Assembly (NCBI GenBank): GCA_022842065.1
Contig: JALHQH010000023.1
Coordinates: 140,808 to 180,410, forward strand
Reading direction: 5' to 3'
DNA: 39,603 nucleotides
Origin: Caldilineaceae bacterium
Lineage (GTDB): Bacteria > Chloroflexota > Anaerolineae > Caldilineales > Caldilineaceae
Each line of letters begins with the position of its first letter. Position 1 is the stretch's first letter. Made by a program: the position numbers and the translations under genes. This document shows positions 14,922-22,578 of the stretch, piece by piece. The notes under the pieces are model-generated. The model ran no database searches. It was not told the origin of the DNA and worked only from the letters and a program-made list of their open reading frames with translations.

Positions 14922-15128
14922 GTCAACAGATTTTGAGAACAGGCAACATGTCCTACCGGCACCAATAACGATGAAAATTTTTCTACCGCGAAGCACGCCA
15001 AGGGCGCAAAGGTTCACAAAGGTTTTTTCTTTGCGTAACTTCGCGTGCTTCGCGACCTTGGCGGTGGAGATTTCCACATCAGATTTGATGAGGTACATCC
15101 GTTCAATCCGTTCTCAAAATCTGTTGAC
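14922..15128. mobile_element. 207-bp element with perfect 19-bp inverted ends upstream of nagA
   Basis: gtcaacagattttgagaac (14922-14940) is exactly repeated in inverse at 15110-15128. Within lies another inverted pair: ccgcgaagcacgccaagg and its near-complement cgcgtgcttcgcgaccttgg, around an aaaggttcacaaaggtttt core. It has no coding capacity; the open frame across it is an extension of nagA. It sits 46 bp upstream of the NagA start, in its probable promoter zone. Confidence 0.82.
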
Positions 15129-15185
15129 GGCGTGTTTAAGGACTCTCCGCGTCCTTTATGTTAATGGTTCAATGGGATCTTAGGG

Positions 15186-15329
15186 GGTTGACAAGATCGC
15201 CCTGGGCTAAAGCCGCAGGGCTAGAGAACAACGCCGGGTAAACCCGGCTAAGGGAGGGGGGTTTACCCGGCGTTGTTGGGTAGCCCGGGTGCCCACTAGG
15301 CGCGTTGACGGCGGGGCGGGATGTCAACC
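15186..15329. mobile_element. 144-bp inverted-repeat element, copy 2
   Basis: It is bounded by GGTTGACA (15186-15193) and TGTCAACC (15322-15329), extended to a 16-bp imperfect inverted repeat that includes CGCCC/GGGCG. It has the same length and inner sequence as copy 1 at 13445-13588. No clear target duplication is seen. Together with the 207-bp element it accounts for most of the 492-bp gap between the epimerase and nagA genes. Confidence 0.82.
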
Positions 15330-15368
15330 TCCTGAATTCCGGTTGAGCCATGTTAATTAATCGCCCAT

Positions 15369-16112
15369 TCACAAGAATATCCCCTCGTTCCTTACTGTGA
15401 GCCTTGACAGTGGGCCGTCGGCAAAGAGTAGGGGCACGACCAGTCCCAGTTGCGCATAAAGCTGGGGCGGAATACCCACATCGGCCAGATAGAGATCGCC
15501 CAGTGCCCCCTGTTTGGCAGCAAGAGGTAAACCCGCTTTCGGCAACCCCAGCGCCATTGTCGCCGCGGCGCGAATGTGCGGGGTGTAGAGTTCGCCTGTG
15601 GTCGTATTGAGCCCGCTAGGCAGATCGAGACTCACTATCGGGGCCATGCTGCTGTTGGCCAGGTGGATCAGATCGCGTACCTTGCCGTGCGGCGCGCCCT
15701 GCAATCCACCACCCACCAGCGCGTCGATCACCAAGTCGGTCGGTGGCAACTCCCAGCCCTCTTCGGCCCAGGCAATGCCCGCGTCCAGCGCATAGAGCCT
15801 TTGCAGTTGGTCGGCCGGCACACCGTGATAGCTTTCGGCGGGATGGGTCAACACCACCTGGACCCACGCCCCCCAGGTGAGCAGATAGCGCGCGGCGACC
15901 AAGCCCCCGCCGCCATTGTTGCCCCGCCCGGCCAACACCACAAGCGGGCGGTCGACCACTTCATCGTCAAGCAGGTGGCGGGCTAATCGGGCTAGTTGCT
16001 CGCCGGCGTTTTCCATACGTTGGGGCAGTGGCATGCTTGCTGTTTCGATCAGCAATTGTTCGATCGTATGGGCCTGTGCATTGGTCAGCAGGGGCAGCGT
16101 TTCAGTTGTCAT
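15369..16112 (-). CDS. nnrE: NAD(P)H-hydrate epimerase (YjeF N-terminal domain)
   Basis: The 247-residue protein is a stand-alone YjeF N-terminal domain. It interconverts the R and S forms of hydrated NAD(P)H so that the dehydratase can repair both. Evidence is the MPLPQRMENAGEQLARLA helix, VVLAGRGNNGGGGLVAARYL, DLVIDALVGGGLQG, VSLDLPSGLNTTTG and AATMALGLPKAGL. The usual NGGDG reads NGGGG here, so one conserved Asp is missing. The C-terminal dehydratase (NnrD) domain is absent. The start ATG at 16110-16112 is preferred over a TTG five codons earlier because GGGGA lies 8 nt upstream. It is divergent from the PHA operon. Confidence 0.88.
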   Translation of the reverse strand: MTTETLPLLTNAQAHTIEQLLIETASMPLPQRMENAGEQLARLARHLLDDEVVDRPLVVLAGRGNNGGGGLVAARYLLTWGAWVQVVLTHPAESYHGVPADQLQRLYALDAGIAWAEEGWELPPTDLVIDALVGGGLQGAPHGKVRDLIHLANSSMAPIVSLDLPSGLNTTTGELYTPHIRAAATMALGLPKAGLPLAAKQGALGDLYLADVGIPPQLYAQLGLVVPLLFADGPLSRLTVRNEGIFL

Positions 16113-16530
16113 TGGTGATTTCCCCAATTAATTTCATGTTTCGCCCAATCAGTACCATGTAAACCAGGTAATCCGAAATTTTGATGGGAGCGAAGCAAAA
16201 CTTGCAAAACTCAATTTACACTGTAATCAGTCTACTAAATGGTGAAACCCAGTTACCAATTTGTTATTCATTTGTAACTCATTCCAGTTACAATTAATGC
16301 AAGAAGCTCTTCCACATAAATTATCCGTAGGTTTTGTAATCCTATTTGATTATTTGTAATCAACATTGAGTAGCGATAGACTTAGCGTAGCACGCAAGTC
16401 ATCGATACGCAATTGGGCTCTTTGCACGCGCTCACATTCCGCATCCGCGTGTGGTGGTGTAGCGACTAATAACGAAAATGTTTGTTTGCACGATGCAGAC
16501 GCGATATGATTTCCCAAAAGGAGATAACCA
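16113..16530. promoter_or_regulatory. Divergent control region ahead of the PHA operon
   Basis: The 418-bp gap is AT-rich and has no convincing gene. TTTGTAA(C/T) recurs at 16271, 16333 and 16353; the last two copies (TTTGTAATC) start 20 bp apart, about two helix turns, as expected for an operator. CCAGTTAC also recurs twice at about 16249-16290. A TATGAT at 16505-16510 may be a -10 box for the phasin gene; its -35 is poor. AAAGGAG before the phasin ATG is a strong ribosome-binding site. Confidence 0.4.
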
Positions 16531-17022
16531 ATGGCAACAACTGATTGGACGCAGCAGATGGAAGAAGCTACACAACAGTGGACTGACATGCAACGCAAGT
16601 TGTGGAGCAGTTGGGGCGAAACCGCCAAACAGGCGACGACCAAAGTCCAGACCAAAGCCATGTGGCAACAGACGCTCGACATGTGGCGCAATTCGATCCA
16701 CCGCATGCTGGAGATGCAGGTCGAAACCGCTCGCCTCTTGTCCGAGAATGTTGGTGAGGCCAAAACCCTCGAAGGCGTTGCCCAATGGGCCGATCAATCC
16801 TACGAAATGACCAAACAATGGAGCGCGGTCCAGAAGCAGATGTGGGATAGCTGGTTCCAGATGGTCGAAAAGATCGATCCGACGCAGATGAACAATGTCA
16901 TGGATCTGGATAACCAACCGGTGATGAAGTTCTGGAAGGATATGTCCCAACAGGCTTCGAGCATGCAGCAAGAGTGGATGAAAGCCTGGTCGGTGTGGCA
17001 ACCAACCCAGCGTGATCGCTAA
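16531..17022 (+). CDS. Phasin-like granule-associated protein
   Basis: The 163-residue protein is almost wholly amphipathic helix and rich in Trp, Met and Gln (MEEATQQWTDMQRKLWSSWG, MLEMQVETARLLSENVGEAK, MWDSWFQMVEKID). There are no cysteines or membrane segments. Such proteins coat PHA granules and set their size and number. Its helices also resemble the N-terminal part of PhaE (QQMWGNWWDVM type repeats), so a PhaE-like partner role is an alternative. It has AAAGGAG at proper spacing. It is first in the PHA block, 168 bp upstream of phaE. Confidence 0.78.
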   Translation: MATTDWTQQMEEATQQWTDMQRKLWSSWGETAKQATTKVQTKAMWQQTLDMWRNSIHRMLEMQVETARLLSENVGEAKTLEGVAQWADQSYEMTKQWSAVQKQMWDSWFQMVEKIDPTQMNNVMDLDNQPVMKFWKDMSQQASSMQQEWMKAWSVWQPTQRDR

Positions 17023-17059
17023 CGGGTGCTGATCGTACGGCACACACGCGCGCGATATC

Positions 17060-17169
17060 GGCCATTTAAGCGCTAAATGCGCAGGAAACGAGCAGCCACG
17101 CGAGCGACAGCGATGACGAATTTTACGAAAGCAAATTATCCTTCGTGGATCGCTGTCTGTTAAATGGCC
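17060..17169 (+). promoter_or_regulatory. Nested inverted repeat in the phaE leader
   Basis: GGCCATTTAA (17060-17069) pairs with TTAAATGGCC (17160-17169). Inside, GACAGCGAT (17106-17114) pairs with ATCGCTGTC (17149-17157), and ACGAA pairs with TTCGT. The RNA between the phasin and phaE could fold into one long interrupted hairpin. It ends about 10 nt before the phaE ribosome-binding site, so it may set relative expression of the two genes or protect the mRNA end (inference). Confidence 0.5.
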
Positions 17170-17190
17170 CAAAAGAAAGGGTGGATTGCA

Positions 17191-18423
17191 ATGCAATGGG
17201 ATAAGGGAACGGAAACCATGTTGAATGGTTGGCTCCAGTCGCAGCAGCAGATGTGGGGCAATTGGTGGGATGTCATGGCCGGCTCGACTCAAAATGGGCA
17301 CCCCGGCCCCATGAACGGTGGCGCGGCCAATGGCCAACCCGCCGCGCTGAATGGCAACCCCATGTTTGAAGTTTGGCAGAGTATGGCCGAAGGGTGGCGC
17401 AATTATTTACAGCAGAGCGTTAGCGCTTTTGCCCCCCAACTGAATGATGGGGTGCGGTTGAGCATGGATCAATTTATGGCCAGCCAGCAGCAGACCCAGC
17501 AGCTATTGCGCATGAGCACAGAGGCCTGGCAGGCGATGATGGCGACGGCAAGTTCGCCCGCCGAATGGCAGACCGCGCTGACCAGTTATCTGGAACAGTT
17601 GCGCCAACAGCTCATGAGCGGTTTCAACGCCGGCCAAATGACCCAAAATAGCACAGAGCTTTGGCAAATTTATAGCCAAGAAATGCAGAAGGTGACCCAG
17701 CCCTGGCTCACGCTCTGGTTTCAAGGTTCGCCATTTGGCATGGGCAGCGGTCAGCCGAACCCTTCCTCGGCCCTGGCCGACATGACCAATCTTTACTGGG
17801 ATGCCGTCAACCAGAGTGCTGGCCGCATGGCGAATATCCCCAGCATCGGCCTGACGCGCGAATTAAATGAGAAAGTGAACCGCGGTTTTCTCTACTGGCA
17901 GGATAACCAGCGGGTCAACGCTGAGTATCAGCAGTTGCTGCTCAACACGCTGGTAGATGCTTTTGGGGCGTTTATGCAGAAATTGCTGGCGATGGCCAAG
18001 GCCGGCCAGCCGATTGAGAGCCAGCAAAAGTTGCTCAGCCTTTGGGTCGAGGTCGCCGACGCCGAGTTTTTACAGCTCTTCCATTCCGAACACTACGCCG
18101 CGGTCCAGAGTCGGTATGTCAACAGCAGCATGGCCCACCGCCGTCAACAGCGCGAACTGATCGAAGTTTTGTTGCGCATGAATGACATGCCCACCCAGAG
18201 CGCGCTCGACGAAGCGCATCACAATATTTTCCTGCTGCGTAAAGAGGTTAAGGCGCTGCAGAAGGCGGTTCATGCCTTGACCACCGCGGCTGAACAACGC
18301 ACGCCTACGCCAGCCAAGACCGCGGCCCCGATCACGACCACGAAGCCAACCAAAAGCCCCCGCCGCACCAAGCCGAGTACACCGGCAGCCAAGGATGCCG
18401 CAACTAGCGAGGAAGGGGCCTAA
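17191..18423 (+). CDS. phaE: Class III PHA synthase subunit PhaE
   Basis: The 410-residue protein starts MQWDKGTETMLNGWLQSQQQ and continues as long helices rich in Trp, Gln and Met. A C-terminal coiled part (HHNIFLLRKEVKALQKAVHAL) leads into a Lys/Pro/Thr/Ala tail (KTAAPITTTKPTKSPRRTKP). In class III synthases PhaE has no catalytic residues but is required for PhaC activity. The ATG at 17191 follows AAAGGGTGG by 6 nt; an in-frame ATG at 17164 lacks such a site and lies in a hairpin arm. The stop is only 3 bp from the phaC start, so the two are co-translated. The basic Pro/Ala tail is reminiscent of granule- or DNA-binding tails. Confidence 0.86.
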   Translation: MQWDKGTETMLNGWLQSQQQMWGNWWDVMAGSTQNGHPGPMNGGAANGQPAALNGNPMFEVWQSMAEGWRNYLQQSVSAFAPQLNDGVRLSMDQFMASQQQTQQLLRMSTEAWQAMMATASSPAEWQTALTSYLEQLRQQLMSGFNAGQMTQNSTELWQIYSQEMQKVTQPWLTLWFQGSPFGMGSGQPNPSSALADMTNLYWDAVNQSAGRMANIPSIGLTRELNEKVNRGFLYWQDNQRVNAEYQQLLLNTLVDAFGAFMQKLLAMAKAGQPIESQQKLLSLWVEVADAEFLQLFHSEHYAAVQSRYVNSSMAHRRQQRELIEVLLRMNDMPTQSALDEAHHNIFLLRKEVKALQKAVHALTTAAEQRTPTPAKTAAPITTTKPTKSPRRTKPSTPAAKDAATSEEGA

Positions 18424-18426
18424 ATT

Positions 18427-19515
18427 ATGTTCACATTCCCTTTACAGTTCCAGCCCGCGGCACTGCTGCAAGAGTTCACCGATTTACAGCGCAAGACCTT
18501 AGCCGGCCTCGAAAACATGGCAAAGATCGACGATGCCGATATCCAGATCGGCACGGCACCTAAGACTGAGGTTTACCGCGAAGATAAACTGGTGCTCTAT
18601 CGTTATGAGCCCGTGGTCAAAAAGCTGATTTCCCCGCCGTTGCTCATTTCCTACGCCTTGGTCAATCGCCCCTACATGGTTGATCTCCAGGAAAATCGCT
18701 CCCTGGTGCGCAACCTGCTCAACCTTGGCGTTGATGTCTACCTGATCGACTGGGGCTATCCTGGCCCGACCGAGCGCTGGTTGACCCTTGACGACTATAT
18801 CAACGGCTACATTGACAACTGTGTTGATGCCATCCGTACCGCTCACCAGGTCGAGCAGATCAACCTGCTGGGCATCTGTCAGGGCGGCACCTTTAGCCTC
18901 TGTTACAGCGCGCTCCACCCCGAAAAGATCAAGAATCTGATCACAATGGTCACCCCAGTTGATTTTCATGTGGCAGGGACAGCCGGCTGTGGGCTGCTCA
19001 ACACCTGGGTGCGTGGTATGGACCCTGATGCAATGGTGCAGACCTTTGGCAACATCCCCGGCGACTATATGAACTTTGGCTATCTCATGTTGCGCCCCTT
19101 TGCGCTGAACATCGGCAAATATATGGATCTGCCCGCCATTGCCGGTGACGAGGATAAGTTGCTGAATTTCCTGCGCATGGAAAAGTGGATCTTTGATAGC
19201 CCGGATCAGGCCGGTGAGGCGTGGCGGCAGTTTATCAAAGATTTCTACCAGGGCAACAAACTGATGCAGGGCACGGTTGACATTAGTGGCCGCCAGGTCG
19301 ATCTGGCCAACCTCACGATGCCGGTGCTCAATCTGTTCGCCGAACAAGATCACCTGGTGCCGCCCGCGTCCTCGTTGGCCCTGGGCGAACATGTCGGCAC
19401 CAAGGATTACACCGTCCGCTCTTTCCCAACCGGCCATATCGGCATGTATGTCAGCGGCAAAGTGCAAAAGGATCTCCCCCCGTTGATTGCCGAGTGGCTG
19501 CGCGCCCGTGTCTAA
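18427..19515 (+). CDS. phaC: Class III polyhydroxyalkanoate synthase catalytic subunit
   Basis: The 362-residue alpha/beta hydrolase polymerises (R)-3-hydroxyacyl-CoA, releasing CoA. The catalytic triad is readable: Cys151 in the lipase-box variant GICQGGT, Asp308 in FAEQDHLVPP, and His337 in PTGHIGMYVSGK. Other family marks are LISYALVNRPYMVDLQ, LGVDVYLIDWGYPG, TLDDYINGYID and TMVTPVDFH. The length and the adjoining phaE assign it to class III (about 360 residues) rather than class I or II (about 560-600). The ATG at 18427 follows the phaE stop by 3 bp with GAGGAAGGGG upstream. Confidence 0.96.
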   Translation: MFTFPLQFQPAALLQEFTDLQRKTLAGLENMAKIDDADIQIGTAPKTEVYREDKLVLYRYEPVVKKLISPPLLISYALVNRPYMVDLQENRSLVRNLLNLGVDVYLIDWGYPGPTERWLTLDDYINGYIDNCVDAIRTAHQVEQINLLGICQGGTFSLCYSALHPEKIKNLITMVTPVDFHVAGTAGCGLLNTWVRGMDPDAMVQTFGNIPGDYMNFGYLMLRPFALNIGKYMDLPAIAGDEDKLLNFLRMEKWIFDSPDQAGEAWRQFIKDFYQGNKLMQGTVDISGRQVDLANLTMPVLNLFAEQDHLVPPASSLALGEHVGTKDYTVRSFPTGHIGMYVSGKVQKDLPPLIAEWLRARV

Positions 19516-19547
19516 TCGATGGGTGTATCGCACATTTGGGGTAACCC

Positions 19548-19613
19548 GTGTGCGTCGCACTGGTCAGGCGTTATTTCGTCGACCCGATCGCGTACGACCA
19601 GTGCGACGCACAC
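19548..19613 (+). terminator. Long stem-loop after phaC
   Basis: GTGTGCGTCGCACTGGTC (19548-19565) pairs perfectly with its complement at 19596-19613 across a 30-nt loop. There is no U-run, so it is either a factor-dependent stop, an mRNA 3'-end stabiliser or a dispersed palindrome. It lies 33 bp after the phaC stop and splits the PHA block into two units. Confidence 0.55.
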
Positions 19614-19669
19614 TAGTGGCAGCAGAAACTCGCCCCCAAACTGAAGTACAACTCTAATTGGTAATTCAT

Positions 19670-19697
19670 TTGACAACAAAAACAGTTGTCGTATACT
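19670..19697 (+). promoter_or_regulatory. Sigma-70-type promoter with an operator-like palindrome before phaB
   Basis: TTGACA (19670-19675) and TATACT (19692-19697) are separated by 16 bp, close to consensus. GACAAC at 19672-19677 and GTTGTC at 19685-19690 form an inverted repeat within the promoter spacer, a good place for a repressor. It would give phaB-phaA their own transcript with a leader of about 200 nt. Confidence 0.6.
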
Positions 19698-19911
19698 AAC
19701 AGGTGGAATGCGCAAATCTATTGCGCTTGCTAACTCCCTATTTCATGCTGACCACCTCTAGTTATCAATTTATCTGCTGGTATCATTTGCGCTGGGCGCA
19801 GCCACACCCTGGCTGGATCGACTGCCCTACCCAATCATCTGCTTGCCCACGGCTACGGCACAGCTCTTTAGCGCAAGCACAAGCGTGCAGGCAAGCCCAA
19901 AGGAGGAACCC

Positions 19912-20625
19912 ATGTTTGGCTTAGAAGATAAAATCATCTTCGTCACCGGCGGCAACCGCGGGATTGGTGCCGCGATTGTGGAGACCTTAAATCATCTCGG
20001 GGCCAAAGTTGCCTACACCTATCGCAGCGAACCGGGGCCGGACGCCGCCCTGGCGATTGCGGCGGATGTCACCGAGCCCGCATCAATGGCCGCAGCCGTC
20101 AACCGCGTTGAAAGTGAAATCGGCCCGATCTATGGGGTGGTGCTCAATGCCGGCATTACCAAAGACAATCTCTTTTCCAACATTTCGGTGGAAGACTGGC
20201 ACGCCGTCATCGACACCAATCTCAACGGCGTCTTTAACACGCTCCAACCGATTGTACCCAAACTCTACGAACGGGGCAGTGGCGCACTCGTCTTTATTAG
20301 CTCTGTTGTGGGTGAGCAGGGCAATATTGGGCAGGCCAATTATGCTGCAACCAAGGCCGCGTTGATCGGGTTGGCGAAAACCCTGGGCCTCGAAGGCTCA
20401 CGCTACGGTGTGCGTGCCAATGTGGTGGCCCCCGGCTTTACCTCCACCGACATGGTCAAGTCGATTCCCGACAAAGTCAAAGAGCGCATTTTAGCAAAGA
20501 TCCCCATGCGCCGTTTTGCCGAGCCGGAAGAGATTGGGTGGGCCGTTGCCTTTTTGCTCTCGCCAATCATGGCTGGTTACATCACCGGCGACGTGCTCAG
20601 CGTCAACGGTGGCCAGCACACCTAG
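19912..20625 (+). CDS. phaB: Acetoacetyl-CoA reductase (SDR family)
   Basis: The 237-residue short-chain dehydrogenase reduces acetoacetyl-CoA to (R)-3-hydroxybutyryl-CoA, the PhaC substrate. TGGNRGIGAAI (residues about 12-22) is the dinucleotide-binding TGxxxGIG. VLNAGITKDNL, FISSVVGEQGNIGQANYAATK (catalytic Ser, Tyr, Lys) and VVAPGFTSTDM follow. FabG-like 3-oxoacyl-ACP reduction cannot be excluded by sequence, but the place between phaC and a thiolase favours PhaB. The ATG at 19912 follows AAAGGAGG; upstream in-frame codons have no such site. Confidence 0.9.
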   Translation: MFGLEDKIIFVTGGNRGIGAAIVETLNHLGAKVAYTYRSEPGPDAALAIAADVTEPASMAAAVNRVESEIGPIYGVVLNAGITKDNLFSNISVEDWHAVIDTNLNGVFNTLQPIVPKLYERGSGALVFISSVVGEQGNIGQANYAATKAALIGLAKTLGLEGSRYGVRANVVAPGFTSTDMVKSIPDKVKERILAKIPMRRFAEPEEIGWAVAFLLSPIMAGYITGDVLSVNGGQHT

Positions 20626-20643
20626 ATTTATGCAATGTCACGC

Positions 20644-20671
20644 GTAGGGGCACGATGCATCGTGCCCCTAC
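20644..20671. repeat. 28-bp perfect palindrome between phaB and phaA
   Basis: gtaggggcacgatg is followed by its exact complement. It is related to the palindromes at 5442-5485 and 38201-38230. In the RNA it would form a hairpin 18 nt after the phaB stop and 35 nt before the phaA start. Confidence 0.9.
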
Positions 20672-20706
20672 ACGTGGCTGATCTCATTTTCCAGGGAGGA
20701 ACCAGC

Positions 20707-21903
20707 ATGAATGAAACTTATATTATTTCCGCTGTGCGCACACCGATCGGGAAGTTTGGTGGCAGCCTGAAGGATGTTTCACCCGTTGATCTGGGCGCTC
20801 ACGTGATGAAGGCGGCAGTGGCCCGCGCCGGGATCGCAGGCAAAGATCTGGATCTTTTTATCTTTGGCAACATTTTGAAACATGGCCACGGGCAACTCTT
20901 GCCCCGTCATGCCGCGCTCAAAGCCGGCATCCCCACCGCTGTGGATGGTTACGCCGTGGATATGCTCTGCTCATCGGGCATGATGAGCACCATGAACGCC
21001 GACATGGCGATCCGCGCCGGTGAAGCCGAAATTGTCATGGCCGGTGGCATCGAATCGATGTCGCAGGCCGGTTTTCACCTGAGCCACAAGGCACGTTGGG
21101 GCTATAAACTGTTGACAAGTAACAATACCGAACAAGTCACCGACATTCTCCTGGCCGATGGCCTGACCGACCCGATGACCGGCGAGTTAATGGGTGAGGA
21201 GACCGAGCGCTTGGTGGCCGAATATGGCATCAGCCGCCAAGAGCTTGACGAAGTGGCCTATCTCTCGAATATTCGCGCGGCTGCGGCCACGGATAACGGC
21301 AAGTTCAGCCACGAAATCGCGCCGCTTGAAATCACCGAGCGGCGCAAAACTATACTTTTTGACAAAGATGAAGGGATGCGCGCCGACACGACGATGGATT
21401 CCCTGGCCGGTCTGCGCCCCGCCTTTGGCAAGGAAGGCAAACTGACCGCCGGCAACTCCAGCCAGATCTCCGACGGCGCGGCCGCCCTGATTCTGGCTAG
21501 TAAAGCCGCCGTGGAAAAACATGGCCTCAAGCCAATTGCGAAATTTCTGGGCGGCAGTTGGGCCGCAGTAGAACCGTGGCGCTTTGTCGAAGGGCCAATC
21601 CCCGCGATTCAGAAGCTCACCAAAAAAATTGGCCGCCATGTCGATGATTTTGAGCTGATCGAAAACAACGAAGCCTTCTCCCTGAACAATGTCCTGCTCC
21701 GCCGCGCGCTGGAGATCCCCTACGAGAAGGTGAATATCTACGGCGGGGCGATTGCCCTCGGCCACCCGATTGGTGCATCCGGTGCCCGCGTCATTGTCAC
21801 CCTGCTCAACGCACTGCAGCAGGAAGGCAAACAACTGGGCCTTGCTTCGCTCTGTCATGGTACCGGTGGCGGGACGGCCGTCGCGGTTGAAATGATGGGG
21901 TAA
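20707..21903 (+). CDS. phaA: Acetyl-CoA acetyltransferase (beta-ketothiolase)
   Basis: The 398-residue thiolase condenses two acetyl-CoA to acetoacetyl-CoA, the first PHA step. The nucleophile Cys88 is in VDMLCSSGMMS. His353 is in GGAIALGHPIGASGARV, and the second active-site Cys383 is in ASLCHGTGGGTAVAVE. The end motif is CHGTGGG rather than the more common CxGGGxG, but spacing is normal. The ATG at 20707 follows GGGAGGAACC. A function in general fatty-acid metabolism is possible, but the operon context makes PHA supply the likeliest role. A strong terminator follows. Confidence 0.93.
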   Translation: MNETYIISAVRTPIGKFGGSLKDVSPVDLGAHVMKAAVARAGIAGKDLDLFIFGNILKHGHGQLLPRHAALKAGIPTAVDGYAVDMLCSSGMMSTMNADMAIRAGEAEIVMAGGIESMSQAGFHLSHKARWGYKLLTSNNTEQVTDILLADGLTDPMTGELMGEETERLVAEYGISRQELDEVAYLSNIRAAAATDNGKFSHEIAPLEITERRKTILFDKDEGMRADTTMDSLAGLRPAFGKEGKLTAGNSSQISDGAAALILASKAAVEKHGLKPIAKFLGGSWAAVEPWRFVEGPIPAIQKLTKKIGRHVDDFELIENNEAFSLNNVLLRRALEIPYEKVNIYGGAIALGHPIGASGARVIVTLLNALQQEGKQLGLASLCHGTGGGTAVAVEMMG

Positions 21904-21940
21904 CAGCCACAGCACCCCCACGCACAGCTACCCCATAATA

Positions 21941-21974
21941 AAAAGGCTGACTCTGTATAAGAGTCAGCCTTTTA
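21941..21974 (+). terminator. Rho-independent terminator of the PHA block
   Basis: aaaaggctgactc pairs with gagtcagcctttt (13 bp) across a 7-nt loop. T-runs on both strands make it bidirectional, so it can also serve the leftward rsfS gene. Confidence 0.92.
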
Positions 21975-22065
21975 TCATCGCGCATGCCAGAGAATTTACC
22001 CAGCCAACAGCAACGAAGCTTTGGTGAAAACTTAGACACGCTTAGCCTGGTGCTGGATGCCAAAA

Positions 22066-22449
22066 CTAAAGCACCTTTAGCACCACATGCGCTTTATTCC
22101 ATAGCTCTTCAAGGTTATAGTAATCGCGCTTCTCGGTTGAAAAGAGATGCACGATCACATCACCATAGTCCAACAGTGACCAACCGCCATTGTTGACTTC
22201 AACGCCCTGCATACTCAGTGGGCGAACATTTTGTGCCACCCGCAGCTTCTCAAAGAGATCATCCTCAACCGCTTTTGCTTGCCGCTCGTTATCAATCGTG
22301 GCAATCACAAAGTAGGTTGCAATTGATGTCTGTTCACTAACATCAAGCAACACAATATCGGCCGCCTGCTTCTCTTCGACAATATCGACAATCTGGCGCG
22401 CCAGTGTCTGGCTATCGATCGTGACTTCTTGTTCTTTGGTTGCTAACAA
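22066..22449 (-). CDS. rsfS: Ribosome silencing factor RsfS
   Basis: The 127-residue protein is an RsfS/Iojap protein. It binds large-subunit protein uL14 and blocks subunit joining when nutrients are low. IVDIVEEKQAADIVLLDVSE, TSIATYFVIATIDNERQAKA and GWSLLDYGDVIVHLFSTEKR with DYYNLEELW are the family signatures, and the length is usual. The start is a TTG at 22447-22449 with AAGGAG 7 nt upstream; the first residues before VTIDSQ are weakly conserved. It stands alone, without the NadD gene that often adjoins it. Confidence 0.95.
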   Translation of the reverse strand: MLATKEQEVTIDSQTLARQIVDIVEEKQAADIVLLDVSEQTSIATYFVIATIDNERQAKAVEDDLFEKLRVAQNVRPLSMQGVEVNNGGWSLLDYGDVIVHLFSTEKRDYYNLEELWNKAHVVLKVL

Positions 22450-22578
22450 TCAACCGCTCCTTACATACAAAATTAACATCGGTAGAGGAATGCGCACCGT
22501 CAACGATTCACCATTACGTGTGCACAATGATACTTGGCTCTGTCATTATATGATGACAACCGCTCGTATACCTATTCC

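Noticed and set aside
14877..15098. 74-codon N-terminal extension of NagA
   Set aside because: It falls inside the 207-bp inverted-repeat element, while the GTG at 14874-14876 has a good ribosome-binding site and begins the family alignment.
15384..15395. Possible partial copy of the 10682-10825 element (ctcgttcctta)
   Set aside because: Only about 11 bp match, inside the epimerase C-terminus; this may be chance.
16482..16510. Promoter for the phasin gene (TTGTTT...TATGAT)
   Set aside because: The -10 is good but the -35 is far from consensus, so it is only mentioned in the control-region entry.
16350..17337. Minus-strand frames across the phasin and PHA promoter
   Set aside because: Low-confidence His/Leu/Pro-rich translations opposite clear plus-strand genes.
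18499..19560. 353-codon minus-strand frame opposite phaC
   Set aside because: Same reason: the phaC frame has the catalytic triad and strong operon context.
21187..21921. 244-codon minus-strand frame inside phaA
   Set aside because: It lies entirely opposite the thiolase, whose active-site motifs are complete. It is a shadow frame caused by GC-rich codon use.
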